Source of the DNA: Dolichospermum flos-aquae CCAP 1403/13F
GTDB taxonomy: Bacteria > Cyanobacteriota > Cyanobacteriia > Cyanobacteriales > Nostocaceae
DNA length: 64,000 nucleotides
Reading direction: 5' to 3'
NCBI RefSeq assembly: GCF_012516395.1
Contig: NZ_CP051206.1
Span: forward strand, 2,214,501 to 2,278,500
A model generated the notes under the pieces. It saw only the letters and a list, made by a program, of their open reading frames with translations, was not told the origin of the DNA and made no database searches. The translations under genes were made by a program, and so were the position numbers. Positions within the stretch are counted from its first letter, which is position 1. Each line of letters starts with the position of its first letter. Shown one piece after another: positions 47,747-56,907 of this stretch.

Positions 47747-49105
47747 ATGAATCTATCTAACCAAATACTGAAAAATAATTCTGCTATTTTCTCAGTTACG
47801 GTATCAACATTTGTATTTTTTGTAGCATTGATTTCCGTGCAAGCGGAAAAACTTGAGGACGCTGCCCAACAAACTACAGTACAAATTAATAGTGAAGGTA
47901 ATGACTCGCCCGGCGGCTCAGGTGTAATTATTGACAAAAAAGGAAAAATTTACACCGTTCTAACGGCTAATCATGTTGTATGTGATGCCATACAGGGACG
48001 CAAACCAGTTACCTGTAGCACGGGCATTAATTACACAATTCATACTTATAATGGCAAAGATTATCCCATTAAAGACCGTCAAATATTCCAAAAAAATCCG
48101 AAAGACCCAGATTTAGCTATAGTTACCTTTGAAGCTCAGGAAAACTATCCTGTCGCTGCTTTAGGAAATTCTGAGGAGATAAAAATTGGGGCAGAGATTA
48201 AAGTCACCGGATTTCCCAGTATTTTTGGTAATAAAGGCAAGGATAGAACATATACCGTCACACCGGGTACAGTAGTCACTTTCAATCCTGGAGCGGTCAA
48301 CGGTTACAGATTAGTATACAATGCTACTACCTTTGTTGGTAACAGTGGTGGACCTGTATTTGATGGTAATGGTAGAGTTATTGGTATTCACGGACTAGCA
48401 GATGCAGATGGCGGAGATGACAATGATTCTGGTCAGTCAGAAACAAGAGTCAGACGAAAACCAATCACACCTGTGAAAAAGCCAAAAATTGGACAACAGG
48501 AAACGGGAACTTCTGGACAGGGAAAAACGGGATTTAATGCGGCAATTCCGATTAATATCTTTTTCTCCCTCACTGGTCAGAAACCTCCTACTGGGGGTGA
48601 GATTCCACCAAAAAAAGCCAGAGAAAAGAAAGAAATAGAAGTAGCAACCAGAGGGAATACTGGAAACTTTCCCGCTAGTATGGACAAATTGGAAAAATTA
48701 TTATCTCAAGGTGATTGGAAAGGGGCTGACGAGGAAACAAAGTCTCTAATGCTGGAGATTAGCCAAGCTTCTGGATCACTCAATGATAAGGCAATTTCTC
48801 GATTGTCCTGCGGAAATTTAAGTGCTATTAATCAAATTTGGCAAACTCAAAGTCAAGGTCGCTTTGGTTTTTCTGCACAAGCACAAAAATGGAAGAGTTT
48901 ATTTGGTAATAAATTTGAACCAACTAACGAGCATTTTGAAGATTTTGCTACTGATTTAGGCTGGCGTTATCGAGGTAGATATTTATCTAATAATCAGCTT
49001 AAATACTCTTTAGATGCGCCTAAAGGATATCTCCCTAGAGCATTTTTAGATGGACCTGTTTGGGGAAATTTTATTGCGTATTTCGATGGTTGCAAGATAA
49101 AGTAA
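47747..49105 (+). CDS. Secreted trypsin-like serine protease with C-terminal GUN4-like extension
   Basis: The ATG at 47747 gives MNLSNQILKNNS and a signal-like helix (11-36). The protease domain (~40-215) has the triad His in LTANHVV (~76), Asp in DPDLAIV (~125) and Ser in VGNSGGP (~199). A charged linker follows. The last ~140 residues (KLEKLLSQGDWKGADEETK, LSCGNLSAINQIWQTQSQGR, FGFSAQ and GWRYRGRYL) match the GUN4 pattern: helices plus the Phe-Gly-Phe/Ser loop. GUN4 binds porphyrins in Mg-chelatase regulation. The function of protease-GUN4 fusions is not known. Confidence 0.8.
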   Translation: MNLSNQILKNNSAIFSVTVSTFVFFVALISVQAEKLEDAAQQTTVQINSEGNDSPGGSGVIIDKKGKIYTVLTANHVVCDAIQGRKPVTCSTGINYTIHTYNGKDYPIKDRQIFQKNPKDPDLAIVTFEAQENYPVAALGNSEEIKIGAEIKVTGFPSIFGNKGKDRTYTVTPGTVVTFNPGAVNGYRLVYNATTFVGNSGGPVFDGNGRVIGIHGLADADGGDDNDSGQSETRVRRKPITPVKKPKIGQQETGTSGQGKTGFNAAIPINIFFSLTGQKPPTGGEIPPKKAREKKEIEVATRGNTGNFPASMDKLEKLLSQGDWKGADEETKSLMLEISQASGSLNDKAISRLSCGNLSAINQIWQTQSQGRFGFSAQAQKWKSLFGNKFEPTNEHFEDFATDLGWRYRGRYLSNNQLKYSLDAPKGYLPRAFLDGPVWGNFIAYFDGCKIK

Positions 49106-49316
49106 TTTCATACCTAGATGAATCTGCATACAATTTGAAAAGCATAAAACTATTGCTTATTAATTGCTGCGGGTATATATAGCTATAAATTGAGCCAAGC
49201 TTACTAACCTCATAGTTCAATCCGGTTCAATATCAAGAATTGAACTCAACAATCCAAGTTAATATCCTTCGTTAACTGAAGCTTATTGACTAAATAACCT
49301 ACAAATTCTTTACTTT

Positions 49317-49958
49317 ATGGTGAGAAAAATGTCAAAGAGAACTCGCTGCATATCCTATTTGATGAAGATTGTTGTATTGTCCACTCCATTAGTATTCATG
49401 CAATCCTTGCCGAGTTGGGGACAATCTGCTCCTGCTGCACCTGAGATTGGGTTTGAAGTTGAGGGACAATCAGAACTTAATCAAATAGTTTTGCCTTTGT
49501 TTAAATATGTGGGTGAATGTCCTAGTGCTACAACTTATATAAGTGATACTAAAGCTTGGTTTACATCCTCAAGTGAACCACCAAAAAATGGCAGGAGAGT
49601 AATTATCAGAAACATTTCCCGGGGAATGTCTCCTGATAATTTCCCATACACTGATCGAGATTATAGTAAAGGGAGAGGCTCAGAGTCCACCAAAATAAGT
49701 ATCGGGACTCGGCATAGTGGTAGTGCATTTGTTGTGAAAAGAGATGCCAATGAATTTGAATATGAGATTAGACAAGATAATTCAGTAGTTGAGAGGGGAC
49801 AATTTTCTTCATTTGTCCGTGGAAGTTCTACTGTGTCAGAAATTCCTAGAGAAAAAAAGGAGGTTGATAAAGGATACTGTGCAGAATCAGGTAGAGGTTT
49901 GTTTTCCCCTTGTCGTCGCTGGGTAGAAAACAAAGTTAAAGAGTGTCCGAAAGACTAA
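49317..49958 (+). CDS. Secreted hypothetical protein
   Basis: The 213-residue product has an N-terminal signal peptide (hydrophobic residues ~17-33, cleavage after SWG-Q near 37). The middle has GFEVEGQSEL and later RVIIRNISRG; six Cys lie mostly in the last third (KGYCAESGRGLFSPCRRW, EC). No domain is recognised. It follows the protease-GUN4 gene by 211 bases on the same strand, but no link is shown. A second in-frame ATG lies four codons downstream. Confidence 0.6.
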   Translation: MVRKMSKRTRCISYLMKIVVLSTPLVFMQSLPSWGQSAPAAPEIGFEVEGQSELNQIVLPLFKYVGECPSATTYISDTKAWFTSSSEPPKNGRRVIIRNISRGMSPDNFPYTDRDYSKGRGSESTKISIGTRHSGSAFVVKRDANEFEYEIRQDNSVVERGQFSSFVRGSSTVSEIPREKKEVDKGYCAESGRGLFSPCRRWVENKVKECPKD

Positions 49959-50025
49959 TATCTTATAAGGGAAATGCCGAAAACCCTTGCGGAGTATAGC
50001 TGACTTAGGAAGCTACATCTGTGCT

Positions 50026-50195
50026 TTAGAGGATGTTTTAAAAGTTTTTCATGTGTAAACAGACCCCTCTCCAAACCTCTCCCCTGGTAGGGGAGAGGCT
50101 TTAAAACCCCCATTCCCTTGTAGGGAAGGGGGGTAGGGGGGTTAGGTTTTTGGAGATTATGGGTTTCATATAATACTTTTCAAACAACCTCTTAG
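50026..50195. mobile_element. C/G-rich MITE-like element (copy 2)
   Basis: The left end TTAGAGGATGTTTTAAAAGT and the inverted right end ACTTTTCAAACAACCTCTTA mirror those at 15452-15618. The interior has two hairpins, CCTCTCCCC/GGGGAGAGG and CCCATTCCCTTG facing GGGAAGGGGGG, unlike the first copy. Confidence 0.75.
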
Positions 50196-50296
50196 ACAAG
50201 GGATGAAGGCTAGAGGCTTTCCTTTATCCTGCATTGACATTAATTTAAAAATTTGAAATAATTTCAAATTTTAATCCATATTCGTGAGACAATTAA

Positions 50297-50495
50297 ATTG
50301 TCAGCAAAGACATTAAAAACCTACCGGGGGACTCTCGGAAAGTTACGCTTGTCAGAGATGATTCTGCCAGTAATGGCAAACAGGATCAGGGCAAGAACCC
50401 AAATATTTAAGGAACCCTGCCTGAGGCTGGGATAACTGAGAGATATAGACTGAAACTCTCTATAGAATCCCCGCGTCTTTAGACCGGGGAGTGTC
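50297..50495 (+). mobile_element. IS200/IS605-family 3' remnant: TnpB tail, omega-RNA-like segment and right end
   Basis: An open frame from 50297 to the stop at 50408-50410 reads PGDSRKVTLVRDDSASNGK and QDQGKNPNI, which matches cyanobacterial TnpB C-termini as I know them. About 60 bases later comes the right-end hairpin CCCCG-C-GTC-TTTA-GAC-CGGGG followed by AGTGTCAA. In this family the segment up to the right end also templates the guide RNA of TnpB (omega-RNA). Everything upstream of 50297 is lost. Confidence 0.65.
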
Positions 50496-50539
50496 AATGA
50501 ACTAATTAGAGATTACGAAATCAACCGAAAACTTGCCTG

Positions 50540-50565
50540 TAGAGACGTTCCATGGAACGTCTCTA
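50540..50565. repeat. Solo palindrome TAGAGACGTTCCA... of the 26.3/56.8-kb family
   Basis: A perfect 26-base palindrome, left half TAGAGACGTTCCA, identical to the core of the element at 26305. The outer inverted ends are absent. A T-run follows, so it could end transcription. Confidence 0.75.
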
Positions 50566-51034
50566 TATTTTTTTGCCGTTCCTTCTAATCCCAAAATAAT
50601 GTAGTGTTTCGTAGTCAAAAGTAGGAATAAGCATCTTTGCTGTGGAGTTTTTTAAGTTGTAAATTTAGCAATGGTAGGCAAAAGACAAGCAATTTTTTCA
50701 TAAATTAAGTAGGTTGGCGTTAAAAATTGTCGTTATGACAAGGGAACAGGGAACTCTTAACTGGGAACAGGGAAGAGGTTTTGGGCAACTTTACTTTTCG
50801 TTACATATTACTCTTCGACAAGCCGCTTCGCGTCTACGGTTTTTTTCCGTTCACCTACATATTGAGGACTGCTATAATTTCCTCACTATAATGAGATTTA
50901 ATTTTAGCTGCTTAATCAATGATCCCCGTATCGCTTTAGTATAGGTTGGTGTTAGCCATATTTCTCGCTACCCTATTAAATGAAATGACAACACAAAACT
51001 CTAAAACTCAGAACTGCTGTTGAATACAACGCCC
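50566..51034. other. Gap before the permease gene
   Basis: No gene is supported. AAGTAGGTTGGCGTTAAAAA (from 50706, continuing TTGTCGTTATGACAAG) is a reverse-complement relative of 2487-2521 upstream of moeA, another dispersed repeat. The rest contains fragments of GGGAACAGGG-type low-complexity sequence. Confidence 0.5.
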
Positions 51035-52087
51035 ATGAATCAACTGAACAATGGTTTTACAATATTTCTCAGTCTACTAGTGGAGGCGATGCCATTTTTA
51101 CTGCTGGGTGTATTTTTATCCAGTCTATTACTATTATTTGTCGATGAAAGTAAATTGGTGGAGAAAATGCCCAGAAATCCCCTATTGGGGGCTTTATTTG
51201 GCAGTATGATCGGCTTTTTGTTTCCAGTTTGTGAGTGCGGTAATGTGCCTGTGGCCAGACGGCTATTGATGCAGGGAGTACCCACACCAGTAGCGATTGG
51301 CTTTTTATTAGCAGCACCAACAATTAACCCCATTGTGATTTGGTCAACTTGGACTGCATTCCGCGATCAACCAGAAATAGTAGTGTTAAGAGTGGTATTT
51401 TCCCTAGCCATTGCCACTATTATTGGTTTTATCTTCAGCTTTCAACCGGATTTAGTTCCCTTTCTGCAACCATCAATCGCCCGTTATCTCAAATTTAACC
51501 CCCCAGCACCACCGAAAACAAACCGCAGGGGACGACAATCTCAAGTACAACCCCAAACTAATACACCGAGTTTATTGCAATCAGGAACATATATTCTTGG
51601 TGGCACAACGGGAGCGTCGAAACGCATAGATGATAGTTACAGTGAAGTCGCTGCAATTTCTAACTTCAGTAAACCCTTATCAGAGAAACTCCGCTCCCTA
51701 TTAGATAATATTATCCAAGAACTCCGGGAATTGGGCGGAGTCATGGTAATAGGAAGTGCGATCGCCGCCGCTACCCAAGTTTTAGCCCCCCGTGACCTGA
51801 TTATTAGTCTTGGGGCTGGGCCAATTAGCTCGATTTTAGCCATGCTAGTATTAGCAGCAGTTGTATCAATATGCTCTACAGTTGATGCCTTTTTTGCCCT
51901 GTCTTTTGCTTCCACCTTTACTAGCGGGTCATTGTTAGCATTTCTAGTCTTTGGACCGATGATTGATATTAAAGGTATTGGTTTAATGCTATCAATTTTT
52001 AAGCCAAAAGCCTTGATATATCTGTTTTTATTAGCTGGACAATTGACACTTCTATTCACCCTATTTCTGAATCTGCACGTGATCTGA
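51035..52087 (+). CDS. UPF0718/DUF318 family permease
   Basis: I used the ATG at 51035 (MNQLNNGFTIF); an upstream TTG at 51020 is in frame. The 350-residue product has about eight membrane helices and the family signature FPVCECGNVPVARRL with a conserved Cys-x-Cys, and FLLAAPTINPIVIWST. The cytoplasmic middle (residues ~155-230) is hydrophilic. The family (also called YraQ/permease) is thought to move small molecules or metals, unproven. It is followed on the same strand by a TIGR03943 gene, the usual partner. Confidence 0.88.
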   Translation: MNQLNNGFTIFLSLLVEAMPFLLLGVFLSSLLLLFVDESKLVEKMPRNPLLGALFGSMIGFLFPVCECGNVPVARRLLMQGVPTPVAIGFLLAAPTINPIVIWSTWTAFRDQPEIVVLRVVFSLAIATIIGFIFSFQPDLVPFLQPSIARYLKFNPPAPPKTNRRGRQSQVQPQTNTPSLLQSGTYILGGTTGASKRIDDSYSEVAAISNFSKPLSEKLRSLLDNIIQELRELGGVMVIGSAIAAATQVLAPRDLIISLGAGPISSILAMLVLAAVVSICSTVDAFFALSFASTFTSGSLLAFLVFGPMIDIKGIGLMLSIFKPKALIYLFLLAGQLTLLFTLFLNLHVI

Positions 52088-52296
52088 AGCAAGATTGCGT
52101 CCCTTTTTCGCAGAATTTTCTTTTTTTCCCGCAAATGTGGGGTGTGAGGTATGGGGTTTAAATCCTGGGAAGGTGGGAATATAGTAATTGGAGATTGACA
52201 AAAAGGTAGTCGGTAATTTTCTCAAATAATTTCTGTTCCCTGTTCCCTATCCCCTGTTCCCCATTACCTATTCCCTATGATACCCAAATAACCTTA

Positions 52297-53061
52297 ATGC
52301 TGAATTCCCAAACTAAAGCCCCAAATAAACTCATCCCTTGGCTAGATGTATTAGCCATTACAGCTTGGGGTATTCTCATGTTGAAATATTGGCTCACAGG
52401 CAAACTCTACCTATTGATTCACCCGGACTTCTTTTGGTTAGTAGTTGTCGCCGGCATAGCCTTATTAATCATTGGTTTCTCTAAGGGATTGCAACTGTGG
52501 AAACACCGTCACATTCCCCAAATACCTAGTGCTGGGCATATTAATTTGTTTCCCCCTGGTTGGGGCAGTTTCCTGTTACTAACAACGGCAATTTTAGGAT
52601 TAATGATTACACCTCGTGTCTTTGCGAGTCAAACAGCCCTAGATCGGGGTGTGACTGAATCAACAGGTGCTAGTCGCACTCAACCCCAGGCATTTCGGGC
52701 TACAGTTCGCCCAGAAGAGCGATCGCTTGTAGATTGGGTCCGCACATTGAATGTCTATCCCGAACCGGACGCATACACAGGGCAAAAGGCAAAAGTCCAG
52801 GGATTTGTGATTCATCAACCTAACGTCAGTGAAGACTATATATTTTTAGCCAGATTTGTTCTCAGTTGTTGTGCCGCAGACGCTTATCCCGTGGGATTAC
52901 CAGTCCAAATATCTGGATCACGTCAACAGTACCCCCCTGATACATGGTTAGAAATAGAAGGACAAATGACAACACAAACTGTCGGAGAGAAACGCCAACT
53001 CACTATCAAAGCCAACTCCCTGAAAAAAATTCCCCAACCTCAAAATCCTTACAGTTATTAG
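52297..53061 (+). CDS. TIGR03943 family membrane protein
   Basis: The 254-residue product has two or three N-terminal helices (residues ~13-30, 42-65, 88-108) and a C-terminal soluble domain with GFVIHQPNVSEDYIFLARFVLSC split near Glu, then a CCAADAYPVG motif. These are features of TIGR03943 (DUF1980) proteins, regularly encoded beside DUF318 permeases and called putative permease subunits. The 209-base spacer to the permease has only CCCTGTTCCC-type low-complexity sequence. Metal handling via the Cys-Cys pair is possible but speculative. Confidence 0.88.
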   Translation: MLNSQTKAPNKLIPWLDVLAITAWGILMLKYWLTGKLYLLIHPDFFWLVVVAGIALLIIGFSKGLQLWKHRHIPQIPSAGHINLFPPGWGSFLLLTTAILGLMITPRVFASQTALDRGVTESTGASRTQPQAFRATVRPEERSLVDWVRTLNVYPEPDAYTGQKAKVQGFVIHQPNVSEDYIFLARFVLSCCAADAYPVGLPVQISGSRQQYPPDTWLEIEGQMTTQTVGEKRQLTIKANSLKKIPQPQNPYSY

Positions 53062-53106
53062 TCAGTTGTTAGTTGTCAGTTGTCAGTTGTTAGTTGTCAG
53101 TTGTTC
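53056..53106. repeat. STRR: tandem GTTAGTTGTCA units
   Basis: Four to five overlapping heptamer-like units of (T/A)GTTGTCA and GTTGTTA run in tandem. Such short tandemly repeated repetitive sequences are typical of filamentous cyanobacteria. Confidence 0.8.
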
Positions 53107-53139
53107 CCTAATCTAAAATCCAAAATCTAAAATTGTTAG

Positions 53140-54639
53140 ATGAACAAATCCTATAAACTTATTCAACCCTTAGACGGAATTGCGATCGCTGTCATGCTCC
53201 TACTGAGTGTGTTGATTGGGTTAATCATCTGGAAAGGTGATGTAGTCAAACCTATGGTTCGCACCTTTACCTGGGAAAATCAACAAATTGGCGCAGAGGA
53301 TCTCTCCTTCTCCCTCACCTTTAGTCGGCCAATGGACTCCAAAAGCATCGAGGAGAATTTAAAAATAGATCCACCTCTAGCCGGTAAAACCAGTTGGGCT
53401 GGCAGAAGAATGGTGTACACACTCCTTACCCCAGCCCCCTACGGCACAAACTACCAAGTCAAACTAGAAAAAGGTCAAGATAAATATTCCCAAGCGGAAG
53501 GAAAAAACCGCGTCATGCAGCCCTTTACAGGTAGCTTTTCTACCCGCAATCGCGTCATCCTTTATATTGGTGCTAACCCAGAAGTCCAAGGGCAGTTGGT
53601 ACTTTATAATTTAACCCAAGAACAAAAAAAAGTTCTTACCCCCAAAGACTTAATTGTGATGGATTTTGAACCATTCCCCAATGGTGAAAAAATCCTCTTC
53701 TCGGCTCGTTCTGCTAAAAATCCTGATTTACTTTCCGCCCAACTTTATACAGTCAGCACAGGTATTTCTAGTCAAATTGGGACAGAAATAGCCGCCGCAG
53801 GGAAAGTTGACCTAATTTTAGATAACAAAGAATATCAAAATCTCAAATTTGACCTTTCAGCCGATGGCAAAATTATTGTTATTCAAAGAGGTAAACGCGA
53901 TAATCCCGGTGATTTTGCTCTCTGGTACTTATCAACCAGCAATGATAATTCCGCCGAAAAACCCACGCCAAAACGGTTACAAGGGCAGCCTGGTGGAGAT
54001 TTTCTGATTACACCCGATAGCAAAGCCGTAGCAGTTTCCCAAGGACAGGGGACAGCAATTGTATCTTTAGACGGTGATAGCAACAAACCTCTCGATTTTC
54101 TGCCTCAATTTGGCTTAGTCCAAGCTTTCTCTAAAGACGGTTCCCAGGCAGCGATGGTCAAATTTAATACTGATTATACGCGAGATTTGTTTTTAGTCAC
54201 CAACCAAGGTGTACAAAAACAATTATTAAAAACTACAGGCTCAATTCTTAGCTGTCAGTTTGACTCTGCTTCCCCTAGCCTTTACTGCTTAGTTACCCAA
54301 CTTATTTCTAAAGAACAATACATAGAACAACCTTACTTGGTATCCATTGACTTGAAAACAGGCAAGCAAAAACCATTGTTACTCTTGCCTCCGGCTCAAC
54401 GCAATGTCCAAACCAGTTTAGCACCTGACGGTTTAGGCTTCTTATTTGACCAAGTAGTTCCCATTGCCAATAACACCACACCATTACCCGCAAACACCTT
54501 AAAAACTGATGATGGTGAACCCATTGCTAGTAGTAGTCTCTGGTTAATGCCCATGCTACCTATAGCTGATAATACAAATATTGACATTAAACCAGAACAA
54601 CTACCTCTCATGGGCTTTCATCCCCATTGGCTACCTTAA
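53140..54639 (+). CDS. Membrane-anchored Ig-like plus beta-propeller-like protein
   Basis: The 499-residue product has one N-terminal membrane helix (~13-30), then a bacterial Ig-like domain (~40-130; LSFSLTFSRPMDSKSIEENL, AGRRMVYTLLTP) and a C-terminal region of repeated strands of the TolB/WD-like type (for example LDGDSNKPLDFL, FSKDGSQAAMVKF, LAPDGLGFLFD). It would be anchored in a membrane and face the periplasm or lumen. It follows the TIGR03943 gene by 78 bases of repeat. Function is unknown. Confidence 0.78.
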   Translation: MNKSYKLIQPLDGIAIAVMLLLSVLIGLIIWKGDVVKPMVRTFTWENQQIGAEDLSFSLTFSRPMDSKSIEENLKIDPPLAGKTSWAGRRMVYTLLTPAPYGTNYQVKLEKGQDKYSQAEGKNRVMQPFTGSFSTRNRVILYIGANPEVQGQLVLYNLTQEQKKVLTPKDLIVMDFEPFPNGEKILFSARSAKNPDLLSAQLYTVSTGISSQIGTEIAAAGKVDLILDNKEYQNLKFDLSADGKIIVIQRGKRDNPGDFALWYLSTSNDNSAEKPTPKRLQGQPGGDFLITPDSKAVAVSQGQGTAIVSLDGDSNKPLDFLPQFGLVQAFSKDGSQAAMVKFNTDYTRDLFLVTNQGVQKQLLKTTGSILSCQFDSASPSLYCLVTQLISKEQYIEQPYLVSIDLKTGKQKPLLLLPPAQRNVQTSLAPDGLGFLFDQVVPIANNTTPLPANTLKTDDGEPIASSSLWLMPMLPIADNTNIDIKPEQLPLMGFHPHWLP

Positions 54640-54642
54640 TTA

Positions 54643-54687
54643 ATTGACAATTGACAATTGACAATTATTAATTATCAACTGTCAATT
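54643..54687. repeat. STRR and hairpin, TTGACAA units
   Basis: TTGACAA occurs three times in tandem from 54646, followed by TTATCAACTGTCAATTTTT, which pairs with it. It sits immediately after the Ig/propeller gene and may terminate it. Confidence 0.65.
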
Positions 54688-54724
54688 TTTATTTGTGTAA
54701 ATAACTGAGAACGGCTACGTATTT

Positions 54725-56161
54725 GTGGATAATAATAATATGACCGTGACAAATTTACCTATAATAAAGCTAACGCCACGCTATCGGCCAACTACAGATT
54801 GTCAATGTGAAACCGTAGTTATGGAAAAATTGGAAGACAGCAACCAACAAGACTGGATTGCAGAACCTAATATTGATCAACAAGCACAGATCAACTTAGA
54901 ATTTCAGCAATTACTCAAGTTAAATACAGAATTAACTACAGCTAATAATCATCTCTATGCTCAGGTAGAGCAGTTAAAAACCGAATTAGCTGAAGCCGAA
55001 AAGATTTTGCAATGGCACAAAACCCGGTCTACTGTGACGGAATCTATGTTTAACCAACAAAATCAAGAACTTTCCGCTGGTCAAGAACAAATTCATTCCC
55101 TGTATCAGCAGTTAGAAACTGCTGTCCAAACAGTTCAACAACAAGAAATTTGTATTGAAAATTATCAAGCTAATTTGCAAGTTAGCCAACAGCGGTTAGC
55201 GCATTTGGAAAGAGAATGTTCTCTTTTGCAAGCTAACTACAGTCAAGAGTCTCAACAGTTATTACACTCGGAAAATACTTGTCGTGAATTGCGGTCTCGG
55301 CTCATGCGTCAACAACGACAAACTATGCAATTTAAATCGGCTTTGGAAAAATGTCTAGATACTCCAATTCCTAGCCATGAAAATTTAGAAGATCATATCC
55401 ATCATCCCCATGATGTGATTCACAAACAAACGCGATTCTCCAGAAAAGCCCGGTCTTTGTTTCCCAATGCTCAACCTATTCGACCTTGGACAGGAGAACC
55501 GGATTCTGTGAATGAGTCTGTAAATAATTCCTGGGTTAAGCCGACAGCAACAACTTCTGAAAATTATCCCCATGATCCAGAACCAGTAATCTCTCAGCCT
55601 ACACAAGTTGATGAATCAACAACTCCATCAACAACTGAAGATGATTCTGGAGTATTATCCCTAGACCAGCAATTAGAAGGGATAATTCATCGGTTTTTTA
55701 TTACACCATCATCTGACACAACGGAGGAGGGGAGCCAGGCAAAAGTAAATATTCATCAAGGTGATATATCTGTTTTAGAAACTTTAGTATCTACTTCGGA
55801 AAATTATGCACAACCAGAAATAATAATTAAACAGGATTTGCCGATAGAAATTGATCCTTATGGTACTACTGAAAATTCTGGAAAGGAAGATTTTTCACTA
55901 TCACTAATAGAGGAATTTCCAATCATTTCCACCGCTCTCAGCCATCAGATCAATACTGTGGAAATGGAAGATTATTGGTTGGATATTTCCCCGACAACGG
56001 AATCAAATTTACCCACTAATGATGTTTTGCCAAAGTTATTGGATGAAAATACATCTGACCATAAATCGCCTTCACCATTGATTTATCCCCAACGACCACC
56101 CAAGGGACGCAAATCTTTAGCATCTGTAGAATTGCCGAATTTTCAACCTAAGCACAAGTAG
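54725..56161 (+). CDS. Large coiled-coil protein of unknown function
   Basis: The frame opens with a GTG at 54725; an ATG five codons later (54740, MTVTNLPIIKL) is an equally good start. Residues ~50-210 are a long coiled coil rich in Gln, Leu and Glu (LLKLNTELTTANNHLYAQVE and following heptads). The rest is low complexity with Ser/Thr/Glu and ends in a basic stretch (PPKGRKSLASVELPNFQPKHK region). There is no signal peptide. Coiled-coil plus disordered tail suggests a scaffold, but no family is recognised. Confidence 0.7.
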   Translation: MDNNNMTVTNLPIIKLTPRYRPTTDCQCETVVMEKLEDSNQQDWIAEPNIDQQAQINLEFQQLLKLNTELTTANNHLYAQVEQLKTELAEAEKILQWHKTRSTVTESMFNQQNQELSAGQEQIHSLYQQLETAVQTVQQQEICIENYQANLQVSQQRLAHLERECSLLQANYSQESQQLLHSENTCRELRSRLMRQQRQTMQFKSALEKCLDTPIPSHENLEDHIHHPHDVIHKQTRFSRKARSLFPNAQPIRPWTGEPDSVNESVNNSWVKPTATTSENYPHDPEPVISQPTQVDESTTPSTTEDDSGVLSLDQQLEGIIHRFFITPSSDTTEEGSQAKVNIHQGDISVLETLVSTSENYAQPEIIIKQDLPIEIDPYGTTENSGKEDFSLSLIEEFPIISTALSHQINTVEMEDYWLDISPTTESNLPTNDVLPKLLDENTSDHKSPSPLIYPQRPPKGRKSLASVELPNFQPKHK

Positions 56162-56243
56162 ATGATTAAGACTTTATTTCTGGTCACGCATTTGATAAAA
56201 TTGTTAATAGGCTGAAATAAATATCAAAATGATATTGTTGACT

Positions 56244-56325
56244 CTTGGCAGGCTAGAAGCCCACCCCACAATAAGTATAATATTATTGTGGGCTGGGCAT
56301 CCTGCCTGCCCGTATTATGTTTAAT
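56244..56325. repeat. Inverted pair of the GTGGGCTGGGCATCCTGCC repeat
   Basis: GGCAGGCTAGAAGCCCACCC (56249) and the reverse-oriented TGTGGGCTGGGCATCCTGCC (56288) face each other around an ATAAGTATAATATTAT spacer and can form one large hairpin. It lies downstream of the coiled-coil gene. Confidence 0.7.
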
Positions 56326-56385
56326 TGTAACTATCAAACTCGTTTTGGCTGGGGTTATTTGTTGAATATTTGAACCGCATAAATC

Positions 56386-56598
56386 TTAATCACTAAAGGT
56401 TGATTGATTTAATGTTTCCATCAAAATTTCTCCAGCCCCGAAGTGATCATAAGGCGTTGCTAGGTGATATGTTTTGAAGGGTTCTAGTGGAGAAATATTT
56501 TCAGATGAATCTAAATTTTCTGCAAGAATGCGAATTAATTTGAGTTTTTCTGGTGCTGAGAGTTGTTGAATTGATGGGAGTAAATCGGTTAGTGTCAT
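56386..56598 (-). CDS. Small antitoxin-like hypothetical protein
   Basis: The 70-residue product begins MTLTDLLPSIQQLSAPEKLKL, a helix pattern common to small cyanobacterial proteins paired with toxins or found alone (compare RILAENLDSSE). The C-terminal half (FKTYHLATPYDHFGAGEILM) is shared by that group. No toxin gene follows; the downstream gap holds an inverted repeat pair. It could be an orphan antitoxin. Confidence 0.6.
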   Translation of the reverse strand: MTLTDLLPSIQQLSAPEKLKLIRILAENLDSSENISPLEPFKTYHLATPYDHFGAGEILMETLNQSTFSD

Positions 56599-56758
56599 AT
56601 TTTTCTCTTGATATATCTGAGGGATAGAGTCAAAATTACTTTATTCTATTTTATCTCAAAGCGATTTCTAGGTTGTGGTTTGTGATCACTCATTTTATCA
56701 TGGTGGGATTAAAAAAATCTACAACTGTTTCTGTAGATTTACCTTCTCGCGGAATCAA

Positions 56759-56849
56759 TAGACATCTCCGAAAATGAATGTAGAGACGTTCTATAGAACG
56801 TCTCTACAAGGGTTTCAAACCACGCACATTTAATTACCGGAGATGCCTA
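56759..56849. mobile_element. Palindromic MITE-like element (copy 2)
   Basis: The ends TAGACATCTCCG and CGGAGATGCCTA are inverted with one mismatch. The inner 28-base perfect palindrome (56780-56807; left half GTAGAGACGTTCTA) differs from the copy at 26305 by changes on both arms that keep the pairing. It lies between the small antitoxin-like gene and the TPR protein gene. Confidence 0.82.
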
Positions 56850-56907
56850 ATGCAGAAAACGCCACAATATTCAGTCATATTGATACTAAGGGTGCGGAAG
56901 GTGGGTT

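Noticed and set aside
50714-50944. 76-codon frame in the gap before the permease gene
   Set aside because: It is composed of dispersed repeat and low-complexity sequence, with no recognisable protein pattern.
53056-53106. Tandem GTTAGTTGTCA repeats as a CRISPR or origin-like iteron
   Set aside because: Units overlap with no spacers, and no replication genes are near; they fit the short tandem repeats common in these genomes.
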